A stretch of DNA of 64,000 bases from Streptomyces harbinensis (GTDB lineage: Bacteria > Actinomycetota > Actinomycetes > Streptomycetales > Streptomycetaceae), in contig NZ_FPAB01000003.1 in the NCBI RefSeq assembly GCF_900116145.1, positions 372,184 to 436,183 on the forward strand, in the 5' to 3' direction. How positions within the stretch are numbered: position 1 is the stretch's first letter; every line of letters starts with the position of its first letter. Both the position numbers and the translations under genes were made by a program. Below the pieces are notes generated by a model. The model did not search any database, was not told the DNA's origin, and was given only the letters and a program-made list of their open reading frames with translations. Below are positions 44,760-52,993 of this stretch, piece by piece.

Positions 44760-45161
44760 TCAGGCGACGGCGGGCAGCCGCGAGCGCAGCAGCGCCGCCA
44801 GGGCGTCCGCCAGCTGCGCCGGCTCCACCGGGTGCGGGACGGCCGCCTCCGCCCGGCTCCAGGTCGCCAGCCAGGCGTCCTGCGGCCGGCCGATCAGCAG
44901 CAGCACCGGCGGGCAGTCGAAGATCTCGTCCTTGATCTGCCGGCACACCCCCATCCCGCCCGCCGGGACGGCCTCGCCGTCCAGCACGCACACATCGATC
45001 CCGCCCCGCTCCAGCTGGGACAGCACCGCGGGCAGGGTGGCGCACTCCACATACTCGACCGCCGGCGCATCCGCGGCGGGGCGGCGACCGGCCGCCAGAC
45101 GTACCTGTTCGCGGGTGTTCGCGTCGTCGCTGTAGACCAGCACCGTTGCGGTCTCCTGCAT
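44760..45161 (-). CDS. Receiver-like protein lacking key receiver residues
   Basis: 133 residues with the alternating pattern of a response-regulator receiver domain and no output domain. The acidic pair S11-D12-D13 and the phosphorylatable position D61 (VCVLDGEAVP) are kept. The conserved Thr/Ser is not visible in LLLIGRPQD and the invariant lysine is replaced in HPVEPAQL. It is probably a non-canonical or phosphorylation-independent receiver. Divergent from ctaE. Similar proteins occupy this site in other streptomycetes; partner unknown. Confidence 0.75.
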   Translation of the reverse strand: MQETATVLVYSDDANTREQVRLAAGRRPAADAPAVEYVECATLPAVLSQLERGGIDVCVLDGEAVPAGGMGVCRQIKDEIFDCPPVLLLIGRPQDAWLATWSRAEAAVPHPVEPAQLADALAALLRSRLPAVA

Positions 45162-45330
45162 CGTTCCTCCGCGTGAATGGACGGGTAGCGTGGCCCGGAT
45201 GCTACTCCGTCACCACCGCCGGGCGGCAGGGGTCGCGGGCCCGGGTGTGGTGCCGCGTCACCGCTGGACATACCGCTTGGACACACCGAATGGCACCCCC
45301 CGGCTAAGCGCCGGATAAGCGACCGACATA

Positions 45331-45948
45331 ATGTCGGGCGTGGCGACAGCAACAGCAGTAGAAACCGGGCGCGCACACCCCTCGGTCAACAGGCCGAATG
45401 TCGTCAGCGTCGGAACCGTCATCTGGCTGAGTTCCGAGCTGATGTTCTTCGCGGCGCTCTTCGCGATGTACTTCACCCTGCGATCGGTGATGGGAGCCGA
45501 GTTCTGGACGGATAAGGCGGACACGCTCAACGTCCCCTTCGCCCTGGGCAACACCACGATCCTGGTGCTCTCTTCCCTGGCGTGCCAGCTCGGCGTGTTC
45601 GCCGCCGAGCGCGGTGACGTCAAGAAGCTGCGCCTGTGGTTCGTGGTCACCTTCGTCATGGGCGCGATCTTCATCGGCGGCCAGGTGACGGAGTACGTGG
45701 AACTGGTGCACGAGGGCATCTCCCTGTCCTCCGACCCCTACGGGTCCGCCTTCTACCTCACCACCGGCTTCCACGGCCTCCACGTGCTGGGCGGACTGAT
45801 CGCCTTCCTGCTGGTCCTGGGACGGACCTACGCGGCGCGGCGGTTCACCCATGAGCAGGCCACGTCGGCCATCGTCGTGTCGTACTACTGGCACTTCGTG
45901 GATGTCGTCTGGATCGGCCTCTTCGCCACGATCTACCTGATCAAGTAG
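45331..45948 (+). CDS. ctaE: Cytochrome c oxidase subunit III
   Basis: 205 residues and five membrane helices, the short bacterial form. Conserved segments: [48 protein letters not shown] and [15 protein letters not shown]. The start may be ATG 45331 or GTG 45340. A TANNNT box (TAATGT, 45329-45334) five bases before the GTG hints at a leaderless transcript starting there. First gene of the ctaE-qcrC-qcrA-qcrB block. Confidence 0.95.
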   Translation: MSGVATATAVETGRAHPSVNRPNVVSVGTVIWLSSELMFFAALFAMYFTLRSVMGAEFWTDKADTLNVPFALGNTTILVLSSLACQLGVFAAERGDVKKLRLWFVVTFVMGAIFIGGQVTEYVELVHEGISLSSDPYGSAFYLTTGFHGLHVLGGLIAFLLVLGRTYAARRFTHEQATSAIVVSYYWHFVDVVWIGLFATIYLIK

Positions 45949-46023
45949 CCGGTCGCCGCACCGGACGCGCTCCGACGCACACCTCAAGCACCGACGCAGC
46001 AGATCCTGACACCGGGGTAATCC

Positions 46024-46833
46024 GTGAAAAAGCTCTCCGCACGACGGCGCCATCCGCTGGCTGCGCTCGTCGTCCTCATCTTCGCGCTGGCGGTCACCGG
46101 GGGGCTGTACGCCGTACTGGCTCCCTCAGGTGAGGCAAAGGCCGAGGACTCGGCCCAGTCCCTCGCCATCGAGGAGGGCAAGAAGCTCTACGACGTGGGC
46201 TGCTCCAGCTGCCACGGCGCGGGCGGCCAGGGCGGTACCGGCGGTCCGTCCCTGGTGGGTGTCGGTGCCGCGTCCGTGGACTTCCAGGTGGGCACCGGCC
46301 GGATGCCGATGGCGCAGCCCGGCCCGCAGGCCGTGGTCAAGCCCACCGTCTACGACCAGGCCGAGATCGACCAGCTCGCCGCGTACATCGCCTCCCTGGG
46401 CCCCGGCCCGGCGGTGCCGGAGGCCGAGGCCTACGACCCCGCCGGCGGCGACCCGGCGCGCGGTGGCGAACTCTTCCGCACCAACTGCTCGCAGTGCCAC
46501 AACTACACCGGCCAGGGCGGCGCCCTGACGCACGGCAAGTTCGCCCCCAACCTGGCCGACGTGAACCCCAGGCACATCTACGAGGCCATGCTGACCGGCC
46601 CGCAGAACATGCCGTCCTTCCCCGACGGGGTGCTCCCCGAGGACGCCAAGCGCGACATCATCGCCTGGCTGGACGCGACCAACACCTCCGAGTCGCCCAA
46701 CCCCGGCGGTCTGAGCCTGGGTGGCTACGGCCCGGTCGGTGAGGGCTTCTTCGCCTGGACCATCGGCATCGGCCTGCTCATCGCCGTGGCCGTGTGGATC
46801 GCCGCCCGCAGCGCGAAGGCGAAGAAGTCATGA
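46024..46833 (+). CDS. qcrC: Dihaem cytochrome c of the bcc complex
   Basis: 269 residues. An N-terminal membrane anchor, two cytochrome c domains with CSSCH (near residue 60) and CSQCH (near 157), and a C-terminal helix GFFAWTIGIGLLIAVAVWI. Actinobacterial QcrC passes electrons straight to CtaC without a soluble cytochrome c. GTG start. The stop overlaps the qcrA start (ATGA). Confidence 0.96.
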   Translation: MKKLSARRRHPLAALVVLIFALAVTGGLYAVLAPSGEAKAEDSAQSLAIEEGKKLYDVGCSSCHGAGGQGGTGGPSLVGVGAASVDFQVGTGRMPMAQPGPQAVVKPTVYDQAEIDQLAAYIASLGPGPAVPEAEAYDPAGGDPARGGELFRTNCSQCHNYTGQGGALTHGKFAPNLADVNPRHIYEAMLTGPQNMPSFPDGVLPEDAKRDIIAWLDATNTSESPNPGGLSLGGYGPVGEGFFAWTIGIGLLIAVAVWIAARSAKAKKS

Positions 46834-47906
46834 GCAATCCCGACGACAACGACTCCCGGAACACCGACAACAACGTGTCTGACGAACACCTGCCCAGTGA
46901 GCAGGGACACGGCGAGGTGGCCCCGGCGGACGACCCGTTCGCCGACCCCGGCCTGCCGCCGCACGAACACCGCAGGCAGGACATCGACGAGCGGGCCGCC
47001 AAGCGGTCCGAGCGCACCGTCGCCCTGCTGTTCACGGTGTCCATGCTCGCCACGATCGGCTTCATCGCCTCCTACGTGGCCATCCCGATCGACAAGATCG
47101 TCTACATCTGGCCCTTCGGTCACATCAGCGGGCTGAACTTCGCCCTCGGTCTGACGCTGGGTCTGGCCCTGTTCTGCATCGGCGCCGGCGCGGTCCACTG
47201 GGCCCGCACGCTGATGTCGGACGAGGAGATGGTCGACGAGCGCCACCCGATCCAGGCCGCCCCCGAGGTCAAGGCCCAGGTCCTGGCGGACTTCGCGGCC
47301 GGCACCAAGGAATCGCAGTTCGGCCGCCGGAAGCTGGTGCGCACCACGCTCTTCGGCGCGCTGGCCCTGGTGCCGCTCTCCGGTGTGGTGCTGCTGCGCG
47401 ACCTCGGTCCGCTGCCCGGCGACAAGCTGCGCCACTCGAAGTGGAAAGCCGGCTCGCTGATCATCAACGAGAACACCATGCAGCCGCTGCGGCCCGAGGA
47501 CATCACCGTCGGTTCGCTCACCCAGGCCATGCCGGAAGGGCTCGACCCGCACGATCACGACTTCCTGGTCGAGATCGCCAAGGCCGCGGTCATGCTGGTC
47601 CGCCTGGAGCCGAAGGACATCAAGGACCCGAAGTCGGCCGAGTGGGGCCACGAGGGCATCCTGTGCTTCTCCAAGATCTGCACGCACATCGGTTGCCCGG
47701 CCACCCTGTACGAGCAGCAGACCCACCACGCGCTGTGCCCCTGCCACCAGTCGACGTTCGACCTCGCCGACGGGGCCCGGGTGCTGTTCGGCCCGGCGGG
47801 CCACCCGCTGCCGCAGCTGCGTATCACGGTGAACGACGACGGTTATCTCGAAGCCCTCGGTGACTTCGAGGAGCCCCCCGGCCCGAGCTTCTGGGAGCGC
47901 GGATGA
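46830..47906 (+). CDS. qcrA: Rieske iron-sulfur subunit of the bcc complex
   Basis: 358 residues. Three membrane helices (about 70-90, 105-130 and 180-200), the third preceded by a Tat-like RRKLVRTTL, are typical of actinobacteria. The [2Fe-2S] ligands are in CTHIGCPATLYEQ and CPCHQSTFDL. ATG overlaps the qcrC stop as ATGA. The long acidic N-terminus (DEHLPSEQGHGEV) is cytoplasmic. Confidence 0.96.
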   Translation: MSNPDDNDSRNTDNNVSDEHLPSEQGHGEVAPADDPFADPGLPPHEHRRQDIDERAAKRSERTVALLFTVSMLATIGFIASYVAIPIDKIVYIWPFGHISGLNFALGLTLGLALFCIGAGAVHWARTLMSDEEMVDERHPIQAAPEVKAQVLADFAAGTKESQFGRRKLVRTTLFGALALVPLSGVVLLRDLGPLPGDKLRHSKWKAGSLIINENTMQPLRPEDITVGSLTQAMPEGLDPHDHDFLVEIAKAAVMLVRLEPKDIKDPKSAEWGHEGILCFSKICTHIGCPATLYEQQTHHALCPCHQSTFDLADGARVLFGPAGHPLPQLRITVNDDGYLEALGDFEEPPGPSFWERG

Positions 47907-49558
47907 GTACGGCAACCAAGACCGCCGAGGCCCCGGAGGCATCGTCCTCCCGGGGCAAGGCGCCCGCCGGCGAGCGCATCGCCGACTGGGCGGACGGCCG
48001 GCTGGGGATCTACTCCCTGGCCAAGGCCAACCTGCGCAAGATCTTCCCGGACCACTGGTCCTTCCTGCTGGGCGAGGTCTGCCTCTACGCCTTCATCATT
48101 CTCATCGCGACCGGCGTCTATCTGACGCTGTTCTTCGTGCCGAGCATGGCGGAGGTCGAGTACCACGGCTCCTACGGCCCCATGAACGGGGTGCTGATGT
48201 CCGAGGCGTACGCCTCGACACTGGACATCAGCTTCGAGGTGCGCGGTGGTCTGCTCGTGCGGCAGATCCACCACTGGGCCGCGCTGATCTTCGTGGTCGG
48301 CATCTTCATGCACATGATGCGGGTGTTCTTCACCGGCGCCTTCCGCAAGCCGCGTGAGATCAACTGGGTCTTCGGCTTCCTGCTGTTCGTGCTGGCGCTG
48401 GTGACCGGTCTGACCGGTTACTCGCTGCCGGACGACCTGCTCTCCGGTGTCGGTATCCGCTTCATGGAGGGCGCGATCCTGTCGGTGCCGATCGTCGGCA
48501 CCTACCTCCAGATGTTCGTGTTCGGCGGGGAGTTCCCCGGTACGGACATCATCCCGAGGTTCTTCATCGCGCACGTGCTGCTGCTGCCGGGCATCATGGC
48601 GGCGCTGGTGGTCGCCCACCTGATCCTGATCGTGTACCACAAGCACACGCACTACGCCGGGCCCGGCCGGAAGAACACCAACGTGGTGGGCTACCCGCTC
48701 TTCCCGGTGTACATGGCGAAGGCCGGCGGGTTCTTCTTCCTGGTCTTCGGTGTGATCACGATCATCGCCGCCACCACCACCATCAACGGGGTGTGGGTGC
48801 TCGGTCCCTACCGGCCCGACCAGATCACCTCCAACGCCCAGCCCGACTGGTATCTGGGCTTCTCCGAGGGCCTGGTGCGCATGATGCCCGGCTGGGAGTG
48901 GGTGATCCCGGGCGGGTACACGCTGAACTTCGGTCTGCTCGTACCGCTCGCGGTCTTCCCGACCATGCTGATGGTCATCGCGCTGTACCCGTTCTTCGAG
49001 AACTGGGTCACCAAGGACCGGCGCGAGCACCACATCGCGGAGCGCCCGCGCAACGCGCCGACCCGTACCGCGTTCGGTGTGGCGTGGATCAGCTGGTACC
49101 TGGTCGCCCTGGTGGCCGGTGGCAACGACGTCATCGCGCTGAAGTTCGACCTGTCGATCAACACGATCACCTGGATCTGCCGGGTCTCCTTCTTCGTCCT
49201 GCCGGTGCTGGTCTTCTGGGCCACCCGCAGGGTCTGTCTGGGCCTTCAGCGCCGGGACAAGGAGAAGGTGCTGCACGGCCGCGAGTCCGGTGTGATCAAG
49301 AAGCTGCCGCACGGTGAGTTCATCGAGGTCCACGAACCGCTGTCCCGCGAGCAGCTGCACACCCTCACCGCGCACGACCAGTACCGGCCGGCCGAGCTGC
49401 CGCCCGCGACGGACGAGAACGGTGTCCGCAACAAGGTGGGCCTGATCGAGAAGCTGCGGGTGAAGGTCAGCCGGGGCTACTTCGGGGAGAGCGGCCAGAT
49501 CGCCAAGCCGACCGCCGAGGAGTACCGCGAGATCACCGAGGGTCACGGCCACCACTGA
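47903..49558 (+). CDS. qcrB: Cytochrome b subunit of the bcc complex
   Basis: 551 residues. The cytochrome b core has haem-ligand histidines in RQIHHWAALIFVVG and FFIAHVLLLPG / VVAHLILIVYHKHTH, and quinone-site sequence near PDWYLGFSEG. A C-terminal cytoplasmic extension of about 120 residues (RRDKEKVLHGRESGV ...) is usual in actinobacteria. ATG overlaps the qcrA stop. This subunit is the target of bcc inhibitors in mycobacteria. Confidence 0.97.
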   Translation: MSTATKTAEAPEASSSRGKAPAGERIADWADGRLGIYSLAKANLRKIFPDHWSFLLGEVCLYAFIILIATGVYLTLFFVPSMAEVEYHGSYGPMNGVLMSEAYASTLDISFEVRGGLLVRQIHHWAALIFVVGIFMHMMRVFFTGAFRKPREINWVFGFLLFVLALVTGLTGYSLPDDLLSGVGIRFMEGAILSVPIVGTYLQMFVFGGEFPGTDIIPRFFIAHVLLLPGIMAALVVAHLILIVYHKHTHYAGPGRKNTNVVGYPLFPVYMAKAGGFFFLVFGVITIIAATTTINGVWVLGPYRPDQITSNAQPDWYLGFSEGLVRMMPGWEWVIPGGYTLNFGLLVPLAVFPTMLMVIALYPFFENWVTKDRREHHIAERPRNAPTRTAFGVAWISWYLVALVAGGNDVIALKFDLSINTITWICRVSFFVLPVLVFWATRRVCLGLQRRDKEKVLHGRESGVIKKLPHGEFIEVHEPLSREQLHTLTAHDQYRPAELPPATDENGVRNKVGLIEKLRVKVSRGYFGESGQIAKPTAEEYREITEGHGHH

Positions 49559-49575
49559 GCCACCGCCCTCGACAG

Positions 49576-49622
49576 CACGCCCGGAGCCCCCGTCCGATCA
49601 TCGGACGGGGGCTCCGGGCGTG
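49576..49622 (+). terminator. Hairpin terminator after qcrB
   Basis: Perfect 22-base arms starting CACGCCCGGAGCCCCCGTCC with a 3-base loop, 17 bases after the stop. Ends the supercomplex operon before trpD. Confidence 0.88.
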
Positions 49623-49678
49623 TGCGGGGGCAGGCTAGGCTTCGCCGCAGAAGATCCCCGGATCCCCAGAGGTGAGCC

Positions 49679-50743
49679 ATGAGCACTGTGCCCCCCGTCG
49701 GTGACGACGCCGCGGCGGCCCGCAGCTGGCCGGAGCTGCTCACCTCCCTGATCGGCGGGAAGAACCTCGACGCCGGGGACACCGCCTGGGCGATGGACCG
49801 CATCATGCGCGGCGAGGCCACCGGCGCGCAGATCGCCGGCTTCGCGGTGGCGCTGCGCGCCAAGGGCGAGACGGTGGAGGAGATCACCGGCCTGGTCCGC
49901 GCGATGTACGCGCACGCCCGGCTCATCGACATCCCCGGCCCCACCGTCGACATCGTCGGCACCGGCGGCGACCGGGCCAGGACCGTCAACATCTCCACCA
50001 TGTCGGCCATCGTGGTGGCCGGCACCGGCGCGAAGGTCGTCAAGCACGGCAACCGCGCCGCCTCCAGCGCCAGCGGGGCCTCGGACGTCCTGGAGAAGCT
50101 GGGCGTCAATCTGACGCTCTCCCCCGAGCGGGTGGCCGAGGTCGCCGAGGAAGCGGGCATCACCTTCTGCTTCGCCGCCGCCTTCCACCCCGCGCTGCGG
50201 CACGTGGCGGCGGCCCGCCGCGAACTGGGGGTGGCGACCGCGTTCAACTTCCTCGGCCCGCTGACCAATCCGGCCCGGGTGGCCGCCCAGGCCACCGGCG
50301 TGGCCGATGCCCGGATGGCGCCGATCATGGCCGGGGTGCTGGCCGAGCGCGGCAGTTCGGCGCTGCTGTTCCGCGGCGACGACGGCCTGGACGAGCTGAC
50401 CACCACCGCCACCTCCACCGTCTGGGTGGTGCGGGACAAGACGGTGCGCCGGGAGACGTTCGACCCGCGGGAGGTGGGCATCGAGCTGGTGCCGGTGGAG
50501 GCGCTGCGCGGGGCCGACGCCTCGTACAACGCCGATGTGGCGCGCCGGCTGCTGGCCGGGGAGAGCGGCCCGGTGCGCGACGCCGTCCTGCTGAACTCGG
50601 CCGCCGCGCTGGTGGCGCTGGAGGGCGGCGAGGGACCGCTGGCCGAGCGGATCACGGCCGCGATGGGGCGGGCGGCGCAGTCCATCGACTCGGGGGCCGC
50701 GCGCGACACCCTGGAGCGCTGGGTCACGGCCACCCAGCGCTGA
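49679..50743 (+). CDS. trpD: Anthranilate phosphoribosyltransferase
   Basis: 354 residues. The PRPP site [14 protein letters not shown] is near residue 100, [18 protein letters not shown] follows, and the anthranilate-binding region has [13 protein letters not shown]. Carries out the second step of tryptophan synthesis from anthranilate. No other trp gene adjoins it, which is common in Streptomyces where trp genes are dispersed. A -10-like TAGGCT lies about 38 bases upstream. Confidence 0.95.
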   Translation: MSTVPPVGDDAAAARSWPELLTSLIGGKNLDAGDTAWAMDRIMRGEATGAQIAGFAVALRAKGETVEEITGLVRAMYAHARLIDIPGPTVDIVGTGGDRARTVNISTMSAIVVAGTGAKVVKHGNRAASSASGASDVLEKLGVNLTLSPERVAEVAEEAGITFCFAAAFHPALRHVAAARRELGVATAFNFLGPLTNPARVAAQATGVADARMAPIMAGVLAERGSSALLFRGDDGLDELTTTATSTVWVVRDKTVRRETFDPREVGIELVPVEALRGADASYNADVARRLLAGESGPVRDAVLLNSAAALVALEGGEGPLAERITAAMGRAAQSIDSGAARDTLERWVTATQR

Positions 50744-50750
50744 ACCGGCG

Positions 50751-50789
50751 GGGCGGCGCGGCCGGGACGTCCCCCGTGCCGCGCCGCCC
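50751..50789. terminator. Hairpin between trpD and the AsnC-like gene
   Basis: Perfect 12-base arms GGGCGGCGCGGC (50751-50762) and GCCGCGCCGCCC (50778-50789) between convergent stop codons. Confidence 0.7.
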
Positions 50790-50803
50790 GGGCGTTCAGC
50801 CGG

Positions 50804-51085
50804 TCAGGAGTCCAGGCCGATGGCGAACGCCGCCTCCAGGTCGTGCTGCGAGTAGGCGCGGAACGCGATGTGGGTTTCGGTCGACTCCACGCCGGGAACC
50901 TTGCTGATCCTGCCGGGGATCACGTCCGCCAGATCGTCGTGACGGGGGACGCGCACGATGGCGATCAGGTCGTGGGCGCCGGTCACCGAGTACACCTCGC
51001 TGACGCCTTCCAGGGCCGCGATGGCCTCGGCGATCTCCGGGATGCGGTCCACGCTGGTCTTGATGAGCACGATGGAGGTGATCAC
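50804..51085 (-). CDS. Stand-alone Lrp/AsnC ligand-binding (RAM) domain protein
   Basis: 93 residues. The whole protein is the AsnC C-terminal RAM fold (SIVLIKTSVDRIPEIAEAIA; VTGAHDLIAIVRVP; PGVESTETHIAFRAYS); no DNA-binding domain is present. Such proteins may sense amino acids or modulate full-length Lrp partners. GTG start. Convergent with trpD, so a tryptophan link is only positional. Confidence 0.92.
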   Translation of the reverse strand: MITSIVLIKTSVDRIPEIAEAIAALEGVSEVYSVTGAHDLIAIVRVPRHDDLADVIPGRISKVPGVESTETHIAFRAYSQHDLEAAFAIGLDS

Positions 51086-51231
51086 GGTGGGCCTTCCCCG
51101 GTGTCGATGGTCGCGGTACGCCGCTCACCTTAGCCGCCGTACGCGGGGGGTCCGCCGGACGGGCGATCCCCGGTGCCTGAGCACACGGGCACGGACACAG
51201 GCCGTAGGGTGACGGTGCGGGTGACCACAGT

Positions 51232-51265
51232 CTCCCCCCGGACGAGGTCCGGGAGGTACCCCCAG
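51232..51265. repeat. Second copy of the interspersed hairpin repeat
   Basis: Reads CTCCCCCCGGACGAGG then TCCGGGAGGTACCCCCAG, the inverse orientation of the element at 24911-24942. Lies in the leader of the NYN-domain gene, 80 bases before its start. Confidence 0.7.
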
Positions 51266-51294
51266 GCCCGGCACTACAGAAGGCAGGCGGAACC

Positions 51295-51336
51295 ATGGCG
51301 TACTCTCAGCCGGCGGATGCCGACGGACAGGTGTGA
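51295..51336 (+). CDS. 13-codon upstream ORF before the NYN gene
   Basis: ATG to TGA encodes MAYSQPADADGQV, preceded by a purine-rich GAAGGCAGGCGGAA. Its stop is six bases before the NYN gene ATG, close enough for translational coupling. No tryptophan-type codon run, so not a classical attenuator. May be real or chance. Confidence 0.35.
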   Translation: MAYSQPADADGQV

Positions 51337-51342
51337 CCGGTC

Positions 51343-52692
51343 ATGGATGCCACGGATGGCGATGAAGGAGCAGCCGAGCCCGCCGAGAGCCTGGACCGTC
51401 CGCTGCCGGAGAAGGTCCGGCACCGGGTGATCGCGGTGGCCGGAGACGCCTTCGCCGGCCTGACCGTCGCCGAGCTGCCGCCCGTCCTGCGGCAGTACGC
51501 CCGCTTCACCCCCGCCCGCCGCATCCGGCACGGCGGCGCCGCCATCGCCACCGCCCTGGAGGGCGACACCCTCTTCCGGCACCGGGTGGCCGCCCGGCTG
51601 CGCGCCGCCGAACCCGGACTCGCCGAGGCCGTGGAGAGCGGTACGGTACCGGCCGCCGCCGACCCGGTCGAGGTCGCCGCCACCGCCTATCTGCTGCGGC
51701 CACCGGGCTGGGCCAAGCTGGTGGCGGCCGCCGGGGAGGAGGCGCAGCGCGCCCAGGACGAACGCGCCGGCGAGGAGCGCGAGCGGGAACTCGCCCGGCT
51801 GCGTACCGAACTCGCCGAGGCGCGGGCCACCGCCAGGACCGACACCGAGCGGCTGCGCGCCGAACTGGAGGCGGCCCGCAAGGAGACCGACGCGGTGCAC
51901 CGCAAACTCCGCAGCGCGCTCAGCGATGTCCGGCGCGGCGAGGCCACCGCGCGCAAGCTGCGCGCCGAACTGGAGACGGTCCGGGGCGAGGCCGCCGCCG
52001 CCCGCGCCGCCGCCGACAGTGAGGCGCGGCGGCTGCGGTCCCGGCTGGCCGAGGCCGAATCCGCCCTGGAATCGGGGCGGAAGGCGGTCCGCGAGGGCCG
52101 GGGCATCGAGGAGATGCGGCTGCGGCTGCTGCTGGACACGGTGCTGGACGCCGCCCAGGGGCTGCGCCGCGAACTGGCCCTGCCACCGGCCCAGTTGCGC
52201 CCGGCCCAGACGGTGGACGCGGTACGTCCCGGTGAGCTGTCGCCGCAGGACGTCGCCCACCGGGCGCTGGCCGACGACGACCCGGCGCTGCTGGACCAGT
52301 TGCTCGCCCTGCCGCAGTCCCATCTGGTGGTGGACGGCTACAACGTCACCAAGTCCGGCTATCCCAGGCTCCCGCTGGAGAAGCAGCGGGACCGGCTGCT
52401 GCGCGGCCTCGCGGTGCTGGCCGCGCAGACCGGCGCCGAGATGACCTGCGTGTTCGACGGGGCGGAGCTGGCCGCGCCGGTGCTGCTCACCCCGCCGCGC
52501 GGCGTGCGGGTGCTGTTCAGCAACCCCGGGCAGACCGCCGACGAACTGATCCGGCGGCTGGTGCGGGCCGAACCCCCGGGCCGTCCGGTGGTGGTGGTCT
52601 CCTCCGACCGGGAGGTGGCCGACGGCATCGCCCGGGCCGGGGCGCGCCCGGCCTCGGCCGCGCTGCTCCTCAAGCGGCTTGCCCGGACTTGA
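51343..52692 (+). CDS. NYN-domain protein with central coiled coil
   Basis: 449 residues. The N-terminal 110 residues are helical and alanine-rich (LPEKVRHRVIAVAGDAFAGL). Residues about 125-255 form a long arginine/glutamate coiled coil. The C-terminal 160 residues are a YacP-type NYN (PIN-like) nuclease domain: SHLVVDGYNVTKSGYP, FDGAELAAPVL and VVVSSDREVADGIARAGARP carry the expected acidic residues. Probably an RNA-processing or RNA-binding enzyme; target unknown. The ATG at 51343 is used; GTG codons upstream are blocked by stops. Confidence 0.88.
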   Translation: MDATDGDEGAAEPAESLDRPLPEKVRHRVIAVAGDAFAGLTVAELPPVLRQYARFTPARRIRHGGAAIATALEGDTLFRHRVAARLRAAEPGLAEAVESGTVPAAADPVEVAATAYLLRPPGWAKLVAAAGEEAQRAQDERAGEERERELARLRTELAEARATARTDTERLRAELEAARKETDAVHRKLRSALSDVRRGEATARKLRAELETVRGEAAAARAAADSEARRLRSRLAEAESALESGRKAVREGRGIEEMRLRLLLDTVLDAAQGLRRELALPPAQLRPAQTVDAVRPGELSPQDVAHRALADDDPALLDQLLALPQSHLVVDGYNVTKSGYPRLPLEKQRDRLLRGLAVLAAQTGAEMTCVFDGAELAAPVLLTPPRGVRVLFSNPGQTADELIRRLVRAEPPGRPVVVVSSDREVADGIARAGARPASAALLLKRLART

Positions 52693-52699
52693 TCCGCTT

Positions 52700-52714
52700 G
52701 GCGGGAATCCCGCC
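52700..52714 (+). terminator. Short hairpin after the NYN gene
   Basis: GGCGGGA-A-TCCCGCC, perfect 7-base arms within ten bases of the stop codon. A modest terminator candidate. Confidence 0.4.
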
Positions 52715-52826
52715 CCACCTGCCGGTGTTTCCGGTGATCCGGGGCGTTGTGCCCGCTTCTGTGCCGCACGCTCGGTGAGCCGTGGTCGCTGGGCGTGTGA
52801 GGTAAGTAAAAAATGCCCGCGGGGAT

Positions 52827-52856
52827 TTGAATGAGGGAACGGCGCCTCGCTAGGGT
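52827..52856 (+). promoter_or_regulatory. Housekeeping-type promoter for the first NlpC/P60 gene
   Basis: -35 TTGAAT (52827-52832) and -10 TAGGGT (52851-52856) with an 18-base spacer, a good match to principal-sigma promoters. Predicted start near 52863, giving a 130-base leader. Confidence 0.7.
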
Positions 52857-52862
52857 CGGGCC

Positions 52863-52985
52863 TCGAACCTTCGCGCGGTCGCTCACCCATCCCGGGTGGC
52901 CGTGGAGGTACCGCCGATTCCGCGGCCGATGCGCGGAGCCGGGGCCAAGCCCCCACACCCGGCAGGCGGCTGAGGAAGAAGGAGC
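52863..52985 (+). ncRNA. Probable ydaO-type c-di-AMP riboswitch leader
   Basis: The structured, GC-rich leader of an NlpC/P60 hydrolase gene, a known class of c-di-AMP riboswitch targets in Streptomyces. It holds nested stems (CACCCATCCCGGGTGG; GGGGCCAAGCCCC) and near its end ACCCGGCAGGCGGCTGAGG, similar to the conserved 3' part of the ydaO class, followed at once by the ribosome site. The assignment rests on position, length and partial motif only; a covariance search was not possible. Confidence 0.5.
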
Positions 52986-52993
52986 TCGCCCCA

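Noticed and set aside
47843..49555. Minus-strand open frame opposite qcrB
   Set aside because: Asp/Glu/His/Arg-rich shadow with no motif; qcrB on the other strand is unmistakable.
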